From the NCBI GenBank assembly GCA_017649565.1, contig JAGCGO010000113.1, positions 1 through 63,549 of the forward strand: a stretch of 63,549 bases of DNA, written 5' to 3'. The notes beneath the pieces were generated by a model. That model was not told the DNA's origin, did no database searches, and saw only the letters and a list, made by a program, of their open reading frames with translations. Position numbers and translations under genes: made by a program. The stretch comes from Fibrobacter sp. (lineage in GTDB: Bacteria > Fibrobacterota > Fibrobacteria > Fibrobacterales > Fibrobacteraceae). Shown piece after piece: positions 17,967-26,822 of this stretch (position 1 is the first letter of the stretch; every line of letters starts with the position of its first letter).

Positions 17967-20504
17967 TTAGTGGTCGGTGGTTAGGGAAATGCGGCGGGAT
18001 TTCGCTCCGATTTTGACGATATAGGTTCCGGCCCTTTGCAAACGGATTTCCGTATGGCCATTTGAGTAGGCGTCGCGGACCAGGTTGCCGTTTAAATCAA
18101 ATATGGTAACGAGGCCGTTATACTGTTCAACTAAGATGTTTCTGCCGTGAGAATAGACTTTTGCAGTTTCTTGCACAGGAATTGCAGATAAAATGGATGT
18201 TTTCTTTGAACTGGAACTCTTTGCCTTCGAAGATGACGATTTTCCGGAGGAACTGGATTTTGCACTGGAACTGGTTGATGCGGAAGAAGATGCTTTGGGT
18301 GAAGAACTGGACGATGTCACTTTCGAACTGGAAGAAGATGCGATTTTGACGGTGTCGATTTTCCTGGTGTGGACGGGGTAGAGGTCCTTACCGATGGTTT
18401 GACCCCATATGGAACCGTCGATGCCGTTTTCATTGTAGTCGTGCAAAGCTTTGGCGATTGAACCGTCGGCGAAATTTTCTAAGTTCCCCGATTTCCCAAA
18501 GGAATTGATTATTGTTACTGTATTTGTGCTATCCTTTAGTCCAATAAAATCTGGATTGGAATAAATATCGGTTTTATGGGAACCATAGTTGAATGAATTA
18601 ATTATAGAAATGGAACTATTGGAAAGAAGTCCTCCTACAAGCCCAGCTTCGTTATTCGAGTTTGCAGCATTGTAAGAGTTAATGATTGTTACTTTCCCGT
18701 TAACAAATCCCAAAAGACCTCCACTATAATGTTTAGCATTCATGCTACCCGTATTGTACACGTTTTTCAGAATGAGTTCTCCTGTGTGATAGCCAACAAT
18801 TCCGCCTACATACCAAAGGGCGTTGATATAAGAATTAACAAGTCCGAGGTTTTGGATGATGACGGGTTTTCCTTCGATTCCTTGTACGGTTTGTGCAAAT
18901 AGTCCGACGTAATTTCCTTCGCTGAAATCGTAGTAAAGCCCTGATATGGTATGTCCCTGTCCGTCAAACAATCCCATAAAATTGTTCATGGGGGTCCAAT
19001 TTGTTTTTGAAGAACTATCATCGTTAAGAACAATGTCAGCAATCAGTTTTCCACATAGCTTTCCTTGTGCGGTATCACCTAGACTTCCATTGACTAAACC
19101 GGCAAATACATAAAGATCTCCGGCACTGGCTAGTTCATAGCAGTTGTCTTTAAAGGCTGGTTTTCCCCACCATTTCGCAAAAAATTCTTTATCACCAGAA
19201 TCCGAATGGATTACAGAATAAAATTTTTCACCTGTAAATTGACTATTTGTGTACCATCCTACGAAAATGTGATTTTTTCTTATCGGGATAGGGAGCTGAA
19301 TAGACATTCCCTCAACATATTGTGTAGGGTATCTTGCCGTATCTCCATCAAAAGTATGAAGGTTAAGTTTGGATATCTTGATAGGCTTTGTATAGTTTTG
19401 GATCATTCCTGTGAATAAAGGTGTCGTGTCTATCCCTATATTTTGCCCCCAAATTTGACCGTCTAGCCCATAATGAAGAGATACAGCTACGGTTCCATCA
19501 ATAAACTCTTGCTTTGTTTTAGCATAGGCATCAACATTCGCACTGTCGCTTAAATAATAAGAGTTGGATATAAATGCATTAGAAGATGAATTGTCGTATT
19601 CGCCAAGAAGTTTCAGATTCACGGGGTTGACACTGTATGAATTTTCAATGATGACTGTTGAATTTGATAGACCCGCAAAACCAACTAATCCTCCAAAGTC
19701 ACGAAATGCATAAATGTTTCCGATATTATAACTATTTTTGATTGTTGTTGTTCCTTGGCTGGATAGTCCAATTAAGCCTCCAACATACCTTTTTTCACCA
19801 AAATCAATGGATATTGCTTGAATATCTGATTTATTGTAAGATTCGGAAATTACATTTACACCTTGTGTCGATCCGACAAAACCACCTATTTCTCGCTCAC
19901 CTCTTATCATGTTGTCTGCAAAACATTTTTCTATGACTACATTGTCTGCTGTTCCTGCGATTGAGCCGATTTTACGTCTTATTAAGAAATGAGAATCTAT
20001 GATTCCCAAATTCTTAATAATTGTGGGCTTGTCTTTTGAAAATCCCTTGATATTTGCGATTAGACCAGCATTGTCAAAGTAAAACTCATCATACATAAAA
20101 AGACCAGAGATGGTATGACCCTGTCCGTCAAAAACTCCTCGAAAATATTTGATGGGAGTCCAATTGTAAAATTCGTAGAATCTTATTTCTGGTTGGATTT
20201 GATTAATAACATTTTTATTAACAACAATATCTGCAGTCAGTTTTGCACATGTTTCATTAATTACATATGCACCATTTTCATTTTTAGTGTTCAATAATTC
20301 TGCAAACCCGTAAAGTTCTTCGGCGGAGCCGATCTGGTAGCATCCGTCAACTTTTGACGGTGTTTTGGGTGTGCCGGAATAGGCGGCAAAAGAGTATCCC
20401 CCGAAAAGGAACGCAAAACTTAGGAAAAGTAAATATTTTTTTATGATTGAATCCCCTTGCTGACAAATTATAAATAAAAAGAGACTGTGTACGCAAAAAT
20501 CCAA
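17967..20504 (-). CDS. GLUG-repeat secreted surface protein with T9SS-like tail
   Basis: The open frame gives 845 residues from TTG 20504. The signal peptide (KKYLLFLSFAFLFGGYSFA) begins only at residue 22, so the true start is uncertain: the codon where Met is expected is ATA at 20444-20442, spaced correctly after AAGGGGA. Two copies of a DGCYQIGSAEELYGFAEL-type unit each lead into a GQGHTISGL motif and GLUG-like repeats (GGLVGF, GGIVGY, GGLLGF). Between them lies an InlB/Listeria-Bacteroides-type repeat (VGWYTN...FFAKW). A Ser/Lys-rich linker (about 700-755) precedes a C-terminal beta domain (VTIFDLNGNLVRDA...GTYIVKIG) like type IX secretion sorting tails. Likely an adhesin-like surface protein. 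Confidence 0.8.
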   Translation of the reverse strand: MDFCVHSLFLFIICQQGDSIIKKYLLFLSFAFLFGGYSFAAYSGTPKTPSKVDGCYQIGSAEELYGFAELLNTKNENGAYVINETCAKLTADIVVNKNVINQIQPEIRFYEFYNWTPIKYFRGVFDGQGHTISGLFMYDEFYFDNAGLIANIKGFSKDKPTIIKNLGIIDSHFLIRRKIGSIAGTADNVVIEKCFADNMIRGEREIGGFVGSTQGVNVISESYNKSDIQAISIDFGEKRYVGGLIGLSSQGTTTIKNSYNIGNIYAFRDFGGLVGFAGLSNSTVIIENSYSVNPVNLKLLGEYDNSSSNAFISNSYYLSDSANVDAYAKTKQEFIDGTVAVSLHYGLDGQIWGQNIGIDTTPLFTGMIQNYTKPIKISKLNLHTFDGDTARYPTQYVEGMSIQLPIPIRKNHIFVGWYTNSQFTGEKFYSVIHSDSGDKEFFAKWWGKPAFKDNCYELASAGDLYVFAGLVNGSLGDTAQGKLCGKLIADIVLNDDSSSKTNWTPMNNFMGLFDGQGHTISGLYYDFSEGNYVGLFAQTVQGIEGKPVIIQNLGLVNSYINALWYVGGIVGYHTGELILKNVYNTGSMNAKHYSGGLLGFVNGKVTIINSYNAANSNNEAGLVGGLLSNSSISIINSFNYGSHKTDIYSNPDFIGLKDSTNTVTIINSFGKSGNLENFADGSIAKALHDYNENGIDGSIWGQTIGKDLYPVHTRKIDTVKIASSSSSKVTSSSSSPKASSSASTSSSAKSSSSGKSSSSKAKSSSSKKTSILSAIPVQETAKVYSHGRNILVEQYNGLVTIFDLNGNLVRDAYSNGHTEIRLQRAGTYIVKIGAKSRRISLTTDH

Positions 20505-20653
20505 TTTTTTTGCATTTTTCGTCGTTTTTCTGTGTTGTATGCCTTTACACCGCTAATTAATTGGGCCATGTCGAGGCCTTGTTTTTTGGATATATATTAG
20601 TTTCGGATACTATATGTAAATCCAAAAAATGGGGTTTCCCAGGGAGACAAAAA

Positions 20654-21973
20654 ATGAAATACCTTTTACCGATTTTAATCGCGGCAACGTTTTCCTTCGC
20701 ACAGTGGGGCGACTGGGGTGGCGGCGGCGGCGGTGGCGATAAGTCCATCAACGAATACAAAAAAATTTCCGTCTCGGGCAGAGAGGTTTATGTCTATGCC
20801 CCGTCTGGCCTTAAGGACAACAGCCCGTTGCTCATGTCGTTCCACGGCATGGACCAGGATCCCAATTACCAGCAGTCCAATACGCACTGGGAAGCCGTCG
20901 CCGATTCGGCGGGTTTTGTCGTTGCTTACCCCAAGGGCGCAACGGGTTACAGCACTTGGGATATCAGCGGTGACCAGGATACCAAATGGATTACGCAGAT
21001 TATCGACCAGATGGCCAACGACTACAAGATCGATAAGAAACGCGTGTACATGTCGGGCTTCTCGATGGGTGGTATGCTTAGCTACCATGCCATGGGCAAG
21101 ATTGCCGACAAGATTGCCGCCTTTGCTCCTTGCTCTGGCTACCTGATGATGGGTGCCGGCACGGCTCAGCGCCCTGTGCCTATCTTCCATACCCACGGAA
21201 CCAGCGATAACGTGGTGGGATACGATGGCCTTGAAAACAACCTGAAGAGCTACCGTCAGCAGTTCAAGTGCCCCGATAAGGCTGAAGTCGAGGATAATCA
21301 CCCGAATGGCGAGAATAGGGCGACGCTCTACACCTGGGGTCCTTGCGACAACGGCATCTACGTGAAGCACTTGAAGCTCGAAGGTCGTCAGCATAGCCCC
21401 TCCAAGGCTGATGTTTCCGATATCTGGAACTTCGTTAAGGGATACGACCTGGATGGCCCGATTGGCGCCAGCAAGCCGGAATCCTCCGCTAGCCCCGCCT
21501 CTTCTGCCGACGTGGCTAAGTCCTCCAGCAGTGGTACAGGTGTAGGCCCGGGACAGTCTTCTTCCAGCAGGGGCTTCGGCTTCGGTCACAGGTCCTCTTC
21601 TGGTACCGCAGTTGGTTCTTCTGGTGGTACTCAATCCCCCTGGGGACCCATTGTTACGTCTTCTTCTAGCGTATCTCTCGCAGTTAGTTCTTCCGCTGCC
21701 ATTGGCGTCATCGGAGTTGTTTCTTCCTCCAGCTTCGAAATGTTCGCTGCTCTGCCCGAAGATCCGAGCCTGCTCAGGGTCTCCGTCTACAGGTCTTCTG
21801 ACAACAGCATCATGGTCTCCAATGCCCAGGGTAAGTCCATCACCGTGTTCAACAGCCTCGGCCATGTCGTCCGCACTACCCGCGGTACTGCCGGCGTGCA
21901 GAAGGTTTACACCGGAGCCAAGGGCGTGTACATCGTGAAGGTCGGTTCCAGGGCGTTCAAGACTTCGCTCTAA
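20654..21973 (+). CDS. Secreted CE1-like esterase with Ser-rich linker and T9SS-like tail
   Basis: The 439-residue protein starts at ATG 20654 after AGGGAGA, with signal peptide MKYLLPILIAATFSFA. The alpha/beta-hydrolase domain (about 35-290) resembles the PHB depolymerase/feruloyl and acetylxylan esterase group. It has LLMSFHGMDQ (oxyanion side), the nucleophile elbow GFSMGGM, an acidic residue in HGTSDNVVGY and the late His in GRQHSPS. A Ser/Gly linker with SSSS blocks follows, then a C-terminal beta tail (ITVFNSLGHVVRTT...GVYIVKVGSRAFKTSL) similar to that of the divergent GLUG protein. A role in removing ester side chains from plant cell-wall polysaccharide is inferred from family and organism type. 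Confidence 0.87.
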   Translation: MKYLLPILIAATFSFAQWGDWGGGGGGGDKSINEYKKISVSGREVYVYAPSGLKDNSPLLMSFHGMDQDPNYQQSNTHWEAVADSAGFVVAYPKGATGYSTWDISGDQDTKWITQIIDQMANDYKIDKKRVYMSGFSMGGMLSYHAMGKIADKIAAFAPCSGYLMMGAGTAQRPVPIFHTHGTSDNVVGYDGLENNLKSYRQQFKCPDKAEVEDNHPNGENRATLYTWGPCDNGIYVKHLKLEGRQHSPSKADVSDIWNFVKGYDLDGPIGASKPESSASPASSADVAKSSSSGTGVGPGQSSSSRGFGFGHRSSSGTAVGSSGGTQSPWGPIVTSSSSVSLAVSSSAAIGVIGVVSSSSFEMFAALPEDPSLLRVSVYRSSDNSIMVSNAQGKSITVFNSLGHVVRTTRGTAGVQKVYTGAKGVYIVKVGSRAFKTSL

Positions 21974-21999
21974 GATCTAACGAAATTGCAACTTTAAAG

Positions 22000-22026
22000 G
22001 CACTCTCTGCGGGGAGTGCTTTTTTT
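22000..22026 (+). terminator. Terminator after the esterase gene
   Basis: GCACTC (22000-22005) pairs with GAGTGC (22014-22019), followed by TTTTTTT. Confidence 0.8.
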
Positions 22027-22053
22027 ATTCGTCAATTTTTTTAAATTTGCGAT

Positions 22054-22566
22054 ATGTTTTCTAGGAACGTGTCTCGATTGCTGAATATATTCGTTGTAGC
22101 GTTTGCCGCGTGCCTTTTGGCGGGCTGTTACAGCTTTACTGCTTCGACGTTGCCGAGCCACATCAAGACGGTCCAGATTCACGAGGTCGAGGACAAGACC
22201 CTGGATCCGGTGCTCGCGAACAATATCCACACGGCCGTCGTAGACATGTTCAAGAAGAATGCGGGTGGCGTGCGCCTTGTGAACGAGGAAGCCAACGCCG
22301 ATTTCCAGATAACGCTTCTGAGCTATACGAACAAGCCCGAGAACTACAACAGCAGCAGCGACGTGGAAACTTACCGTGTGACCATCCGCGTGAGCGTGAA
22401 GTTCTTTGACAATGTCAAGGAACGCATCATTTACGAGAGCAATTCGCTTTCGGCGGACGGGACCTACGACATCCAGAAAAACGAGTCCGAGGACCGTCAC
22501 GGCCAGGCCCGCGCCATCGAGAAACTGCAGGACTTGATTATTGCGAACGCACTGGCCAAATGGTAA
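22054..22566 (+). CDS. lptE: LptE-like LPS assembly lipoprotein
   Basis: The 170-residue lipoprotein has lipobox CLLAGC (Cys25) followed at once by YSFTASTLPSHIKTVQIHEVEDKT. This is the characteristic LptE opening, in which a Tyr/Phe-rich strand leads to a conserved 'P-HIKT' string. LptE plugs LptD in the outer membrane and helps insert lipopolysaccharide. The mixed alpha/beta remainder and length fit the family in non-proteobacterial diderms. It precedes the trmJ-like gene by 37 bp, so co-transcription is likely. Together with kdsB at 56 kb it shows an LPS-bearing outer membrane. Confidence 0.82.
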   Translation: MFSRNVSRLLNIFVVAFAACLLAGCYSFTASTLPSHIKTVQIHEVEDKTLDPVLANNIHTAVVDMFKKNAGGVRLVNEEANADFQITLLSYTNKPENYNSSSDVETYRVTIRVSVKFFDNVKERIIYESNSLSADGTYDIQKNESEDRHGQARAIEKLQDLIIANALAKW

Positions 22567-22603
22567 TGCGGAACCGCATCTGTTAATTGATTCTATTTGA
22601 AAT

Positions 22604-23392
22604 ATGCGCAAATTCAGAGTTGTACTTGTTGAACCGGAACATCCCCACAACGTGGGCTTTGTCGCCCGCGCCATGCACTGCTACGCCCTCGACGAACTGT
22701 ATATCGTCTACCCGAGGCGCGACAAGGTCATCGAGAATTCCTACCATACGGCACCGAACAGCCACGAGGTTTTGGACAAGGCGACCATCGTGCATAAGTT
22801 CGAGGAGGCCATCGGGGACTGTGCCTGCGCTGTAGCGTTCAGTCGCCGCATTTATGGTTCGGCTATCAAGCACACGATGATGCCGGGGCTTGCGGAACTC
22901 CTGCCCGAGAACGGTACGATTGCGCTCGTGTTCGGCCGTGAATCCTGCGGGCTCGAGACCGAAGAGGTGAACGCCTGCACGTACCAGTGCGAAATCCCGG
23001 TGCCGGGTCTCATGAGCCTCAACTTGGCGCAGGCGGTGACGGTGGGCCTGTACGAACTCTGCCGCAGCGGTGCGCTTGCGAACGGCGAAGGACGTGCGAA
23101 GCGCGGGACGAAGGGTGCATGCGAGACGGCACCTGCGACCATCGACCAGATTGACAGCTTCAAGAAGTTCCTCGACCGCTACCTGACGGGACAGTATCAC
23201 GACCAGTCCTGGCGTGACAACTTCCTCAATACGCTTTTGCAGCGCCTGCACCCCACGCGCAACGAACTTTCTGCATTGTTCGGGCTCATCCGCAACCTAG
23301 CAAAAAAGCCCGCTCGTTTGGAGCAGGCTGCAGACAAGGCCGCTAAGGCCGCACAGGCTGCGGAAACGACTGATTCCGCGCCCGAGAAGTAA
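22604..23392 (+). CDS. trmJ: SpoU-family RNA 2'-O-methyltransferase, TrmJ-like
   Basis: The 262-residue protein has the SPOUT knot signatures EPEHPHNVGFVARAM (motif 1), LVFGRESCGLETEEV (motif 2) and VPGLMSLNLAQAVTVGLYEL (motif 3). TrmJ methylates the ribose at position 32 of tRNA using S-adenosylmethionine. The start and the C-terminal helical extension fit TrmJ better than TrmH or TrmL. It ends directly against the stop of a converging zinc-ribbon gene. The exact RNA target is inferred from the best motif fit. Confidence 0.83.
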   Translation: MRKFRVVLVEPEHPHNVGFVARAMHCYALDELYIVYPRRDKVIENSYHTAPNSHEVLDKATIVHKFEEAIGDCACAVAFSRRIYGSAIKHTMMPGLAELLPENGTIALVFGRESCGLETEEVNACTYQCEIPVPGLMSLNLAQAVTVGLYELCRSGALANGEGRAKRGTKGACETAPATIDQIDSFKKFLDRYLTGQYHDQSWRDNFLNTLLQRLHPTRNELSALFGLIRNLAKKPARLEQAADKAAKAAQAAETTDSAPEK

Positions 23393-23668
23393 TTACGTTT
23401 TCCAGTGCTTTAATTGCGAAAGGTGCGAGTCGAAGAACTTGCGCCTTTCTGCATCTGGTGTGTTTTCGGGGTTGGGCATGTGTGAAAGCAAAAAGTCCAG
23501 CAGCGTGTCCTTGTTTGTATAGGTGAACTTGCCGTCCGCATAGCACCACTTGCAGTAATCCTCGTTGAAGTTGCCGTCTACTTCGCGGCTGATCATCGCA
23601 TCGTCACCGAGGGGCATGCCGCAACACTGGCAGAATAGCTGGCGCGGTGCGCTCACGCGTTCCGCCAT
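23393..23668 (-). CDS. Small putative zinc-ribbon protein
   Basis: The 91-residue protein has FCQCCGMPLGDD and YCKWCYADGKFTY, a Cys arrangement typical of the 'putative zinc ribbon' family (PF12674-like). Such proteins often consist of this short domain and have no established function. The frame is open upstream of the ATG (LTQDQ) but offers no standard start codon. It lies 69 bp downstream of the flavin reductase-like gene on the same strand and its stop abuts the trmJ stop. Confidence 0.8.
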   Translation of the reverse strand: MAERVSAPRQLFCQCCGMPLGDDAMISREVDGNFNEDYCKWCYADGKFTYTNKDTLLDFLLSHMPNPENTPDAERRKFFDSHLSQLKHWKT

Positions 23669-23737
23669 CTGGTCCTGGGTGAGGTTGTGTTTTAGGCTGT
23701 TGCTATTTGTAAAAAGAATGAGAAGCCTGGTTGCAGA

Positions 23738-24259
23738 TTATTCCAGGATGTACGCCTTGGTGATTTCGCCGGTGAATGCCCAGTGGATGTCGCGCTTGCC
23801 GCTGGCATCTTTCGGGTAGTTCTTTTCGAGATCGTCGGGGGAGATGGCGTTTTCGTCTTGCAGCTGCTTGTAGATGACCTTGCATTCCAGCACCATCGGG
23901 AATTCCTTGACTGCCGGCACCTTCACAGTTTCACCGTCCACGTAGGTGAAGCCGAATTTTGCGGCCTTGTCGACGTCGCGACCGCTAGTTGTGCCGCATT
24001 CGGCGATAAGCTTGCGCGGGGAACCTTCCATAGGAATGCTCACGGTGAACTCGCCGTTCTTCTCGAGGAATTCGAGCGTGTAGCGGCTCAGACGCACGAA
24101 CGTGGTGAACAGGACCTTGTTCCATTCGATGCCCATCATGCCCCACGAAATGCTCATGGTGTTCGCCTTGCCGTCAGCGGCGGCGGTAAGCAGGGCCCCG
24201 CCCTTGAGCCCGTTCATGATCTTGTCGGCGTAATCCAGTACGTTGATTTCTTTTTTCAT
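23738..24259 (-). CDS. Flavin reductase-like (DIM6/NTAB) FMN-binding protein
   Basis: The 173-residue protein begins MKKEINVLDYADKIMNGLKGGALLTAAADGKANTMSISWG, as in the flavin reductase-like split-barrel family. VLFTTFVRLSRYTLEFLEKNGEFTVSIP then covers the flavin-binding region. The frame extends to 24346, but the added residues are not family-like and ATG 24259 has an AGGAAAG ribosome binding site. Members use FMN in small-molecule redox reactions; the substrate is unknown. It precedes the zinc-ribbon gene. Confidence 0.85.
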   Translation of the reverse strand: MKKEINVLDYADKIMNGLKGGALLTAAADGKANTMSISWGMMGIEWNKVLFTTFVRLSRYTLEFLEKNGEFTVSIPMEGSPRKLIAECGTTSGRDVDKAAKFGFTYVDGETVKVPAVKEFPMVLECKVIYKQLQDENAISPDDLEKNYPKDASGKRDIHWAFTGEITKAYILE

Positions 24260-24383
24260 ATTGCTTTCCTGCCCGCTTTTTAGTTTGTCGTGCTCTCTTT
24301 GTAATTTGTGCCCGCCCTGGGCGGGCGTCTCCTTATAAATATACACTTTTATATATTTGTGAAGGATCAGCTAGGACTGCATA

Positions 24384-25607
24384 ATGAACAAAACAAAGAT
24401 TTCTTATAGTGCGTTTGTCGCGATGGCGGCGTTGTGCTGTACCATGATATTCGTTGGCTGCGGCGAAGATGACAGCGCGTCCGTGAATGACGAGTTTGTT
24501 GAAACAATCGGTTCATCCGGAGAAGAAGAGGACGCGGAATTGTCTAGCTCGGTCAAGGACGAGTCTAGTTCCTCCGAGAAGAAAAAGTATTCTTCATCCA
24601 AGGAGCAAATAGAATCCTCCAGTTCCGTCAAAGAAGTGGATCAGTCCAGTTCTTCTAAAGCGAAGACTCTCGAAGAAAAGTTTGGTGAATGCGAAGATCT
24701 CGGTATGTATACAGCCCGAAACGTGCAAGATAGTTCGGGAAAGTGGTATTCCTGCTATCGCGGTGTATGGTCAGAAGGTTACCTTGTAGTGGAAAGCCGT
24801 GAATGGGGAGAATGGGGAAAAATATCCTATGGTGTCGCTAGTAGCAGCGAAGAACCGGAGTCAAGCAGTTCCTACGATTCCAGTAGCTCTTCGAGTGAAG
24901 AAACAATCCCTAGCAGTTCGGGAGTGTTTGATTGGAGTCTTCCTAAGGACACCTACTTGAATCCTGATATACAATATGATTCGATAGTTGATGAACGAGA
25001 TGGTCAAGTTTATAAGACAGTGAAAATTGGTGATCAGGTTTGGATGGCTCAAAATCTGAATTATTACGATACGCTAGAAATGCCGGAACTAAAAGGCAGA
25101 GCAACTTGTTTTGGTGATAAACCTGAAAACTGTGCGGTTGCCGGACGTTTTTATGCTTGGACCGTTGCAATTGATTCTGCGGCTTTGGCTAACGATGCTG
25201 AGAATCCTCAAACCTGTGGATATCGCATGGCTTGTAATTTGCCTGCTAGGGTGCGAGGCGTTTGCCCTGAGAACTGGCATTTACCGGATACAACGGAATG
25301 GAATGCCTTGTTTAATGCTGTAGGTGGTGCTGAAGTTGCAAATACGATATTAAAGTCGAAAATGGGTTGGAATGTTGAAGAAGAGGAAGGCCGTAATGGT
25401 ACGGATGACTATGGGTTTTCCGTGATACCAGTGGGGTATGATTACCTTAACTTCGATTATGATGGTTCTCATGCAGCTTTTTGGCAGCTAACAGAGAAAG
25501 ATGAACTGAATGTCTATGCAGTGGATTTCTCTTATTATAGCGAAGGTGTGTATCTATACAATTCGGTTAAGGCGTACCGTCTTTCGGTTCGCTGCGTGAA
25601 GGATTAA
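24384..25607 (+). CDS. FISUMP lipoprotein with one Cys/Trp module
   Basis: The 407-residue protein has lipobox MIFVGC (Cys26) followed by a Ser/Glu/Lys linker. One copy of the Cys/Trp module (FGECEDLGMYTARN...WYSCYRGVW, about 100-130) follows, then a second Ser-rich linker. The FISUMP domain runs to the end: DERDGQVYKTVKIGDQVWMAQNLNYYD, CAVAGRFYAWTVA, GVCPENWHLPDTTEW, GFSVIPVGYDY and LSVRCVKD. The isolated module ties this gene to the multi-module lipoproteins at 6.4-10.5 kb. It stops 8 bp before dut, so dut may be read from the same transcript. Confidence 0.88.
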   Translation: MNKTKISYSAFVAMAALCCTMIFVGCGEDDSASVNDEFVETIGSSGEEEDAELSSSVKDESSSSEKKKYSSSKEQIESSSSVKEVDQSSSSKAKTLEEKFGECEDLGMYTARNVQDSSGKWYSCYRGVWSEGYLVVESREWGEWGKISYGVASSSEEPESSSSYDSSSSSSEETIPSSSGVFDWSLPKDTYLNPDIQYDSIVDERDGQVYKTVKIGDQVWMAQNLNYYDTLEMPELKGRATCFGDKPENCAVAGRFYAWTVAIDSAALANDAENPQTCGYRMACNLPARVRGVCPENWHLPDTTEWNALFNAVGGAEVANTILKSKMGWNVEEEEGRNGTDDYGFSVIPVGYDYLNFDYDGSHAAFWQLTEKDELNVYAVDFSYYSEGVYLYNSVKAYRLSVRCVKD

Positions 25608-25615
25608 TTTGCAAT

Positions 25616-26050
25616 ATGACTACGAAAACAATCAAGATTCAGTATTTGGACGATTCCATTCCGCGCCTCACGTATGTGGGCGGCAAGTCGGACTGGATTG
25701 ACCTGGCGGCTGCCGAAACGGTGACGCTCAAGGCGGGGGAGTTCAGGCTCATTCACCTTGGGGTCGCGATGAAGTTGCCCGAGGGCTACGAGGCGCATAT
25801 CGCCCCGCGCAGTTCCACGTTCAAGAACTTTGGGATATTACAAGTAAATTCAGTTGGCGTAGTCGATTCTAGTTACTGCGGCGCGAATGACTGGTGGAAA
25901 ATGCCCGTTTACGCCACCCGCGACGTGACCATCGAGAAGGGAAGCCGCATCGCGCAGTTCCGCATCATGGAACAGCAGCCCACGCTTACCTTCGAGGAAT
26001 GCCCGCTTGAAGGCGCCGACCGCGGCGGGTTTGGCAGCACGGGAATTTAG
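25616..26050 (+). CDS. dut: dUTP diphosphatase (dUTPase)
   Basis: The 144-residue protein is of the trimeric dUTPase type, which hydrolyses dUTP to dUMP and pyrophosphate, keeping uracil out of DNA and feeding thymidylate synthesis. Conserved motifs are in order: an early D-L-A-A-A (motif 1), APRSST (motif 2), GVVDSSYCG with the catalytic Asp (motif 3), GSRIAQFRI (motif 4) and the C-terminal RGGFGSTG lid (motif 5). Its stop overlaps that of the converging lipoprotein gene. Confidence 0.96.
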   Translation: MTTKTIKIQYLDDSIPRLTYVGGKSDWIDLAAAETVTLKAGEFRLIHLGVAMKLPEGYEAHIAPRSSTFKNFGILQVNSVGVVDSSYCGANDWWKMPVYATRDVTIEKGSRIAQFRIMEQQPTLTFEECPLEGADRGGFGSTGI

Positions 26051-26649
26051 TTTGCTGTTTGACTGTCGTTGATTAGTTTGATCCCGTCGACAGTTGTCAA
26101 AACCCAATTCTTGATATTTTCCTTCTTCGACTCATTGGGTGTATCAATGTGTACGACTACAACATTTTTCTTAGGAGTCATCAATACGGCTCCACAATTC
26201 TGTTTGTCTGCGGAATAGCAGATGTAGCCAAAATTCTTTTGAACATCGTAATTCGAATCGTAAATACTTCCCGAAGAAATTTCTTTTCCGTACATGAAGT
26301 TCAGATAATAGGATATTAGTGCGGAATCGTTGGCGTTCTCGGGGGGCGTGAAATTATTGCCTTTTAGCAATAAGCTGTAAGGGCATGTCTTGATTGCAAC
26401 GTGAAAATCGCTTTTTATGAAATCAAATGCGACAAAACCGATATCGCTGTTGTAACGGGGAGGGAGTCTTTCGTAGTTGTTGCCCAGAACCAGCAGGTCT
26501 ATCTCCATATGTTCCGGAATCTGCGTATCGATGTAATGGATGCCAGAAACGACGTGAGGCTTTATTGCGTATGGGTATATGCTTCCTGCACATCCTGTCA
26601 GTAATGATATGGCTATTATGCTGATAAAGATAAGGAATTTTTTGTGCAT
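26047..26649 (-). CDS. Uncharacterised lipoprotein
   Basis: The 200-residue protein has signal MHKKFLIFISIIAISLLTGC (lipobox Cys20). The mature part has no family I recognise and contains a few cysteines (TCPYS, YICYSADKQNCG) that might form a disulfide. It is preceded by an AGGAGG-like site before ATG 26649. It converges on dut with a 4-bp overlap and no terminator. A membrane-anchored envelope protein is all that can be inferred. Confidence 0.65.
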   Translation of the reverse strand: MHKKFLIFISIIAISLLTGCAGSIYPYAIKPHVVSGIHYIDTQIPEHMEIDLLVLGNNYERLPPRYNSDIGFVAFDFIKSDFHVAIKTCPYSLLLKGNNFTPPENANDSALISYYLNFMYGKEISSGSIYDSNYDVQKNFGYICYSADKQNCGAVLMTPKKNVVVVHIDTPNESKKENIKNWVLTTVDGIKLINDSQTAN

Positions 26650-26822
26650 TTAATCCTCCTAGTGGTAACATTTTAAAGATAATTAAAAAAGTGAAGAGCC
26701 TAGGCTGCAATCAGGGGGATTCGTCCCCCTTTACAGCGAGAAATTTTACTAACCACTAGCCACCAACCACTAACCACTTTCCTATATTTTCTCTCGCAAA
26801 AAATTTTTCAAGGAAGTCTATT

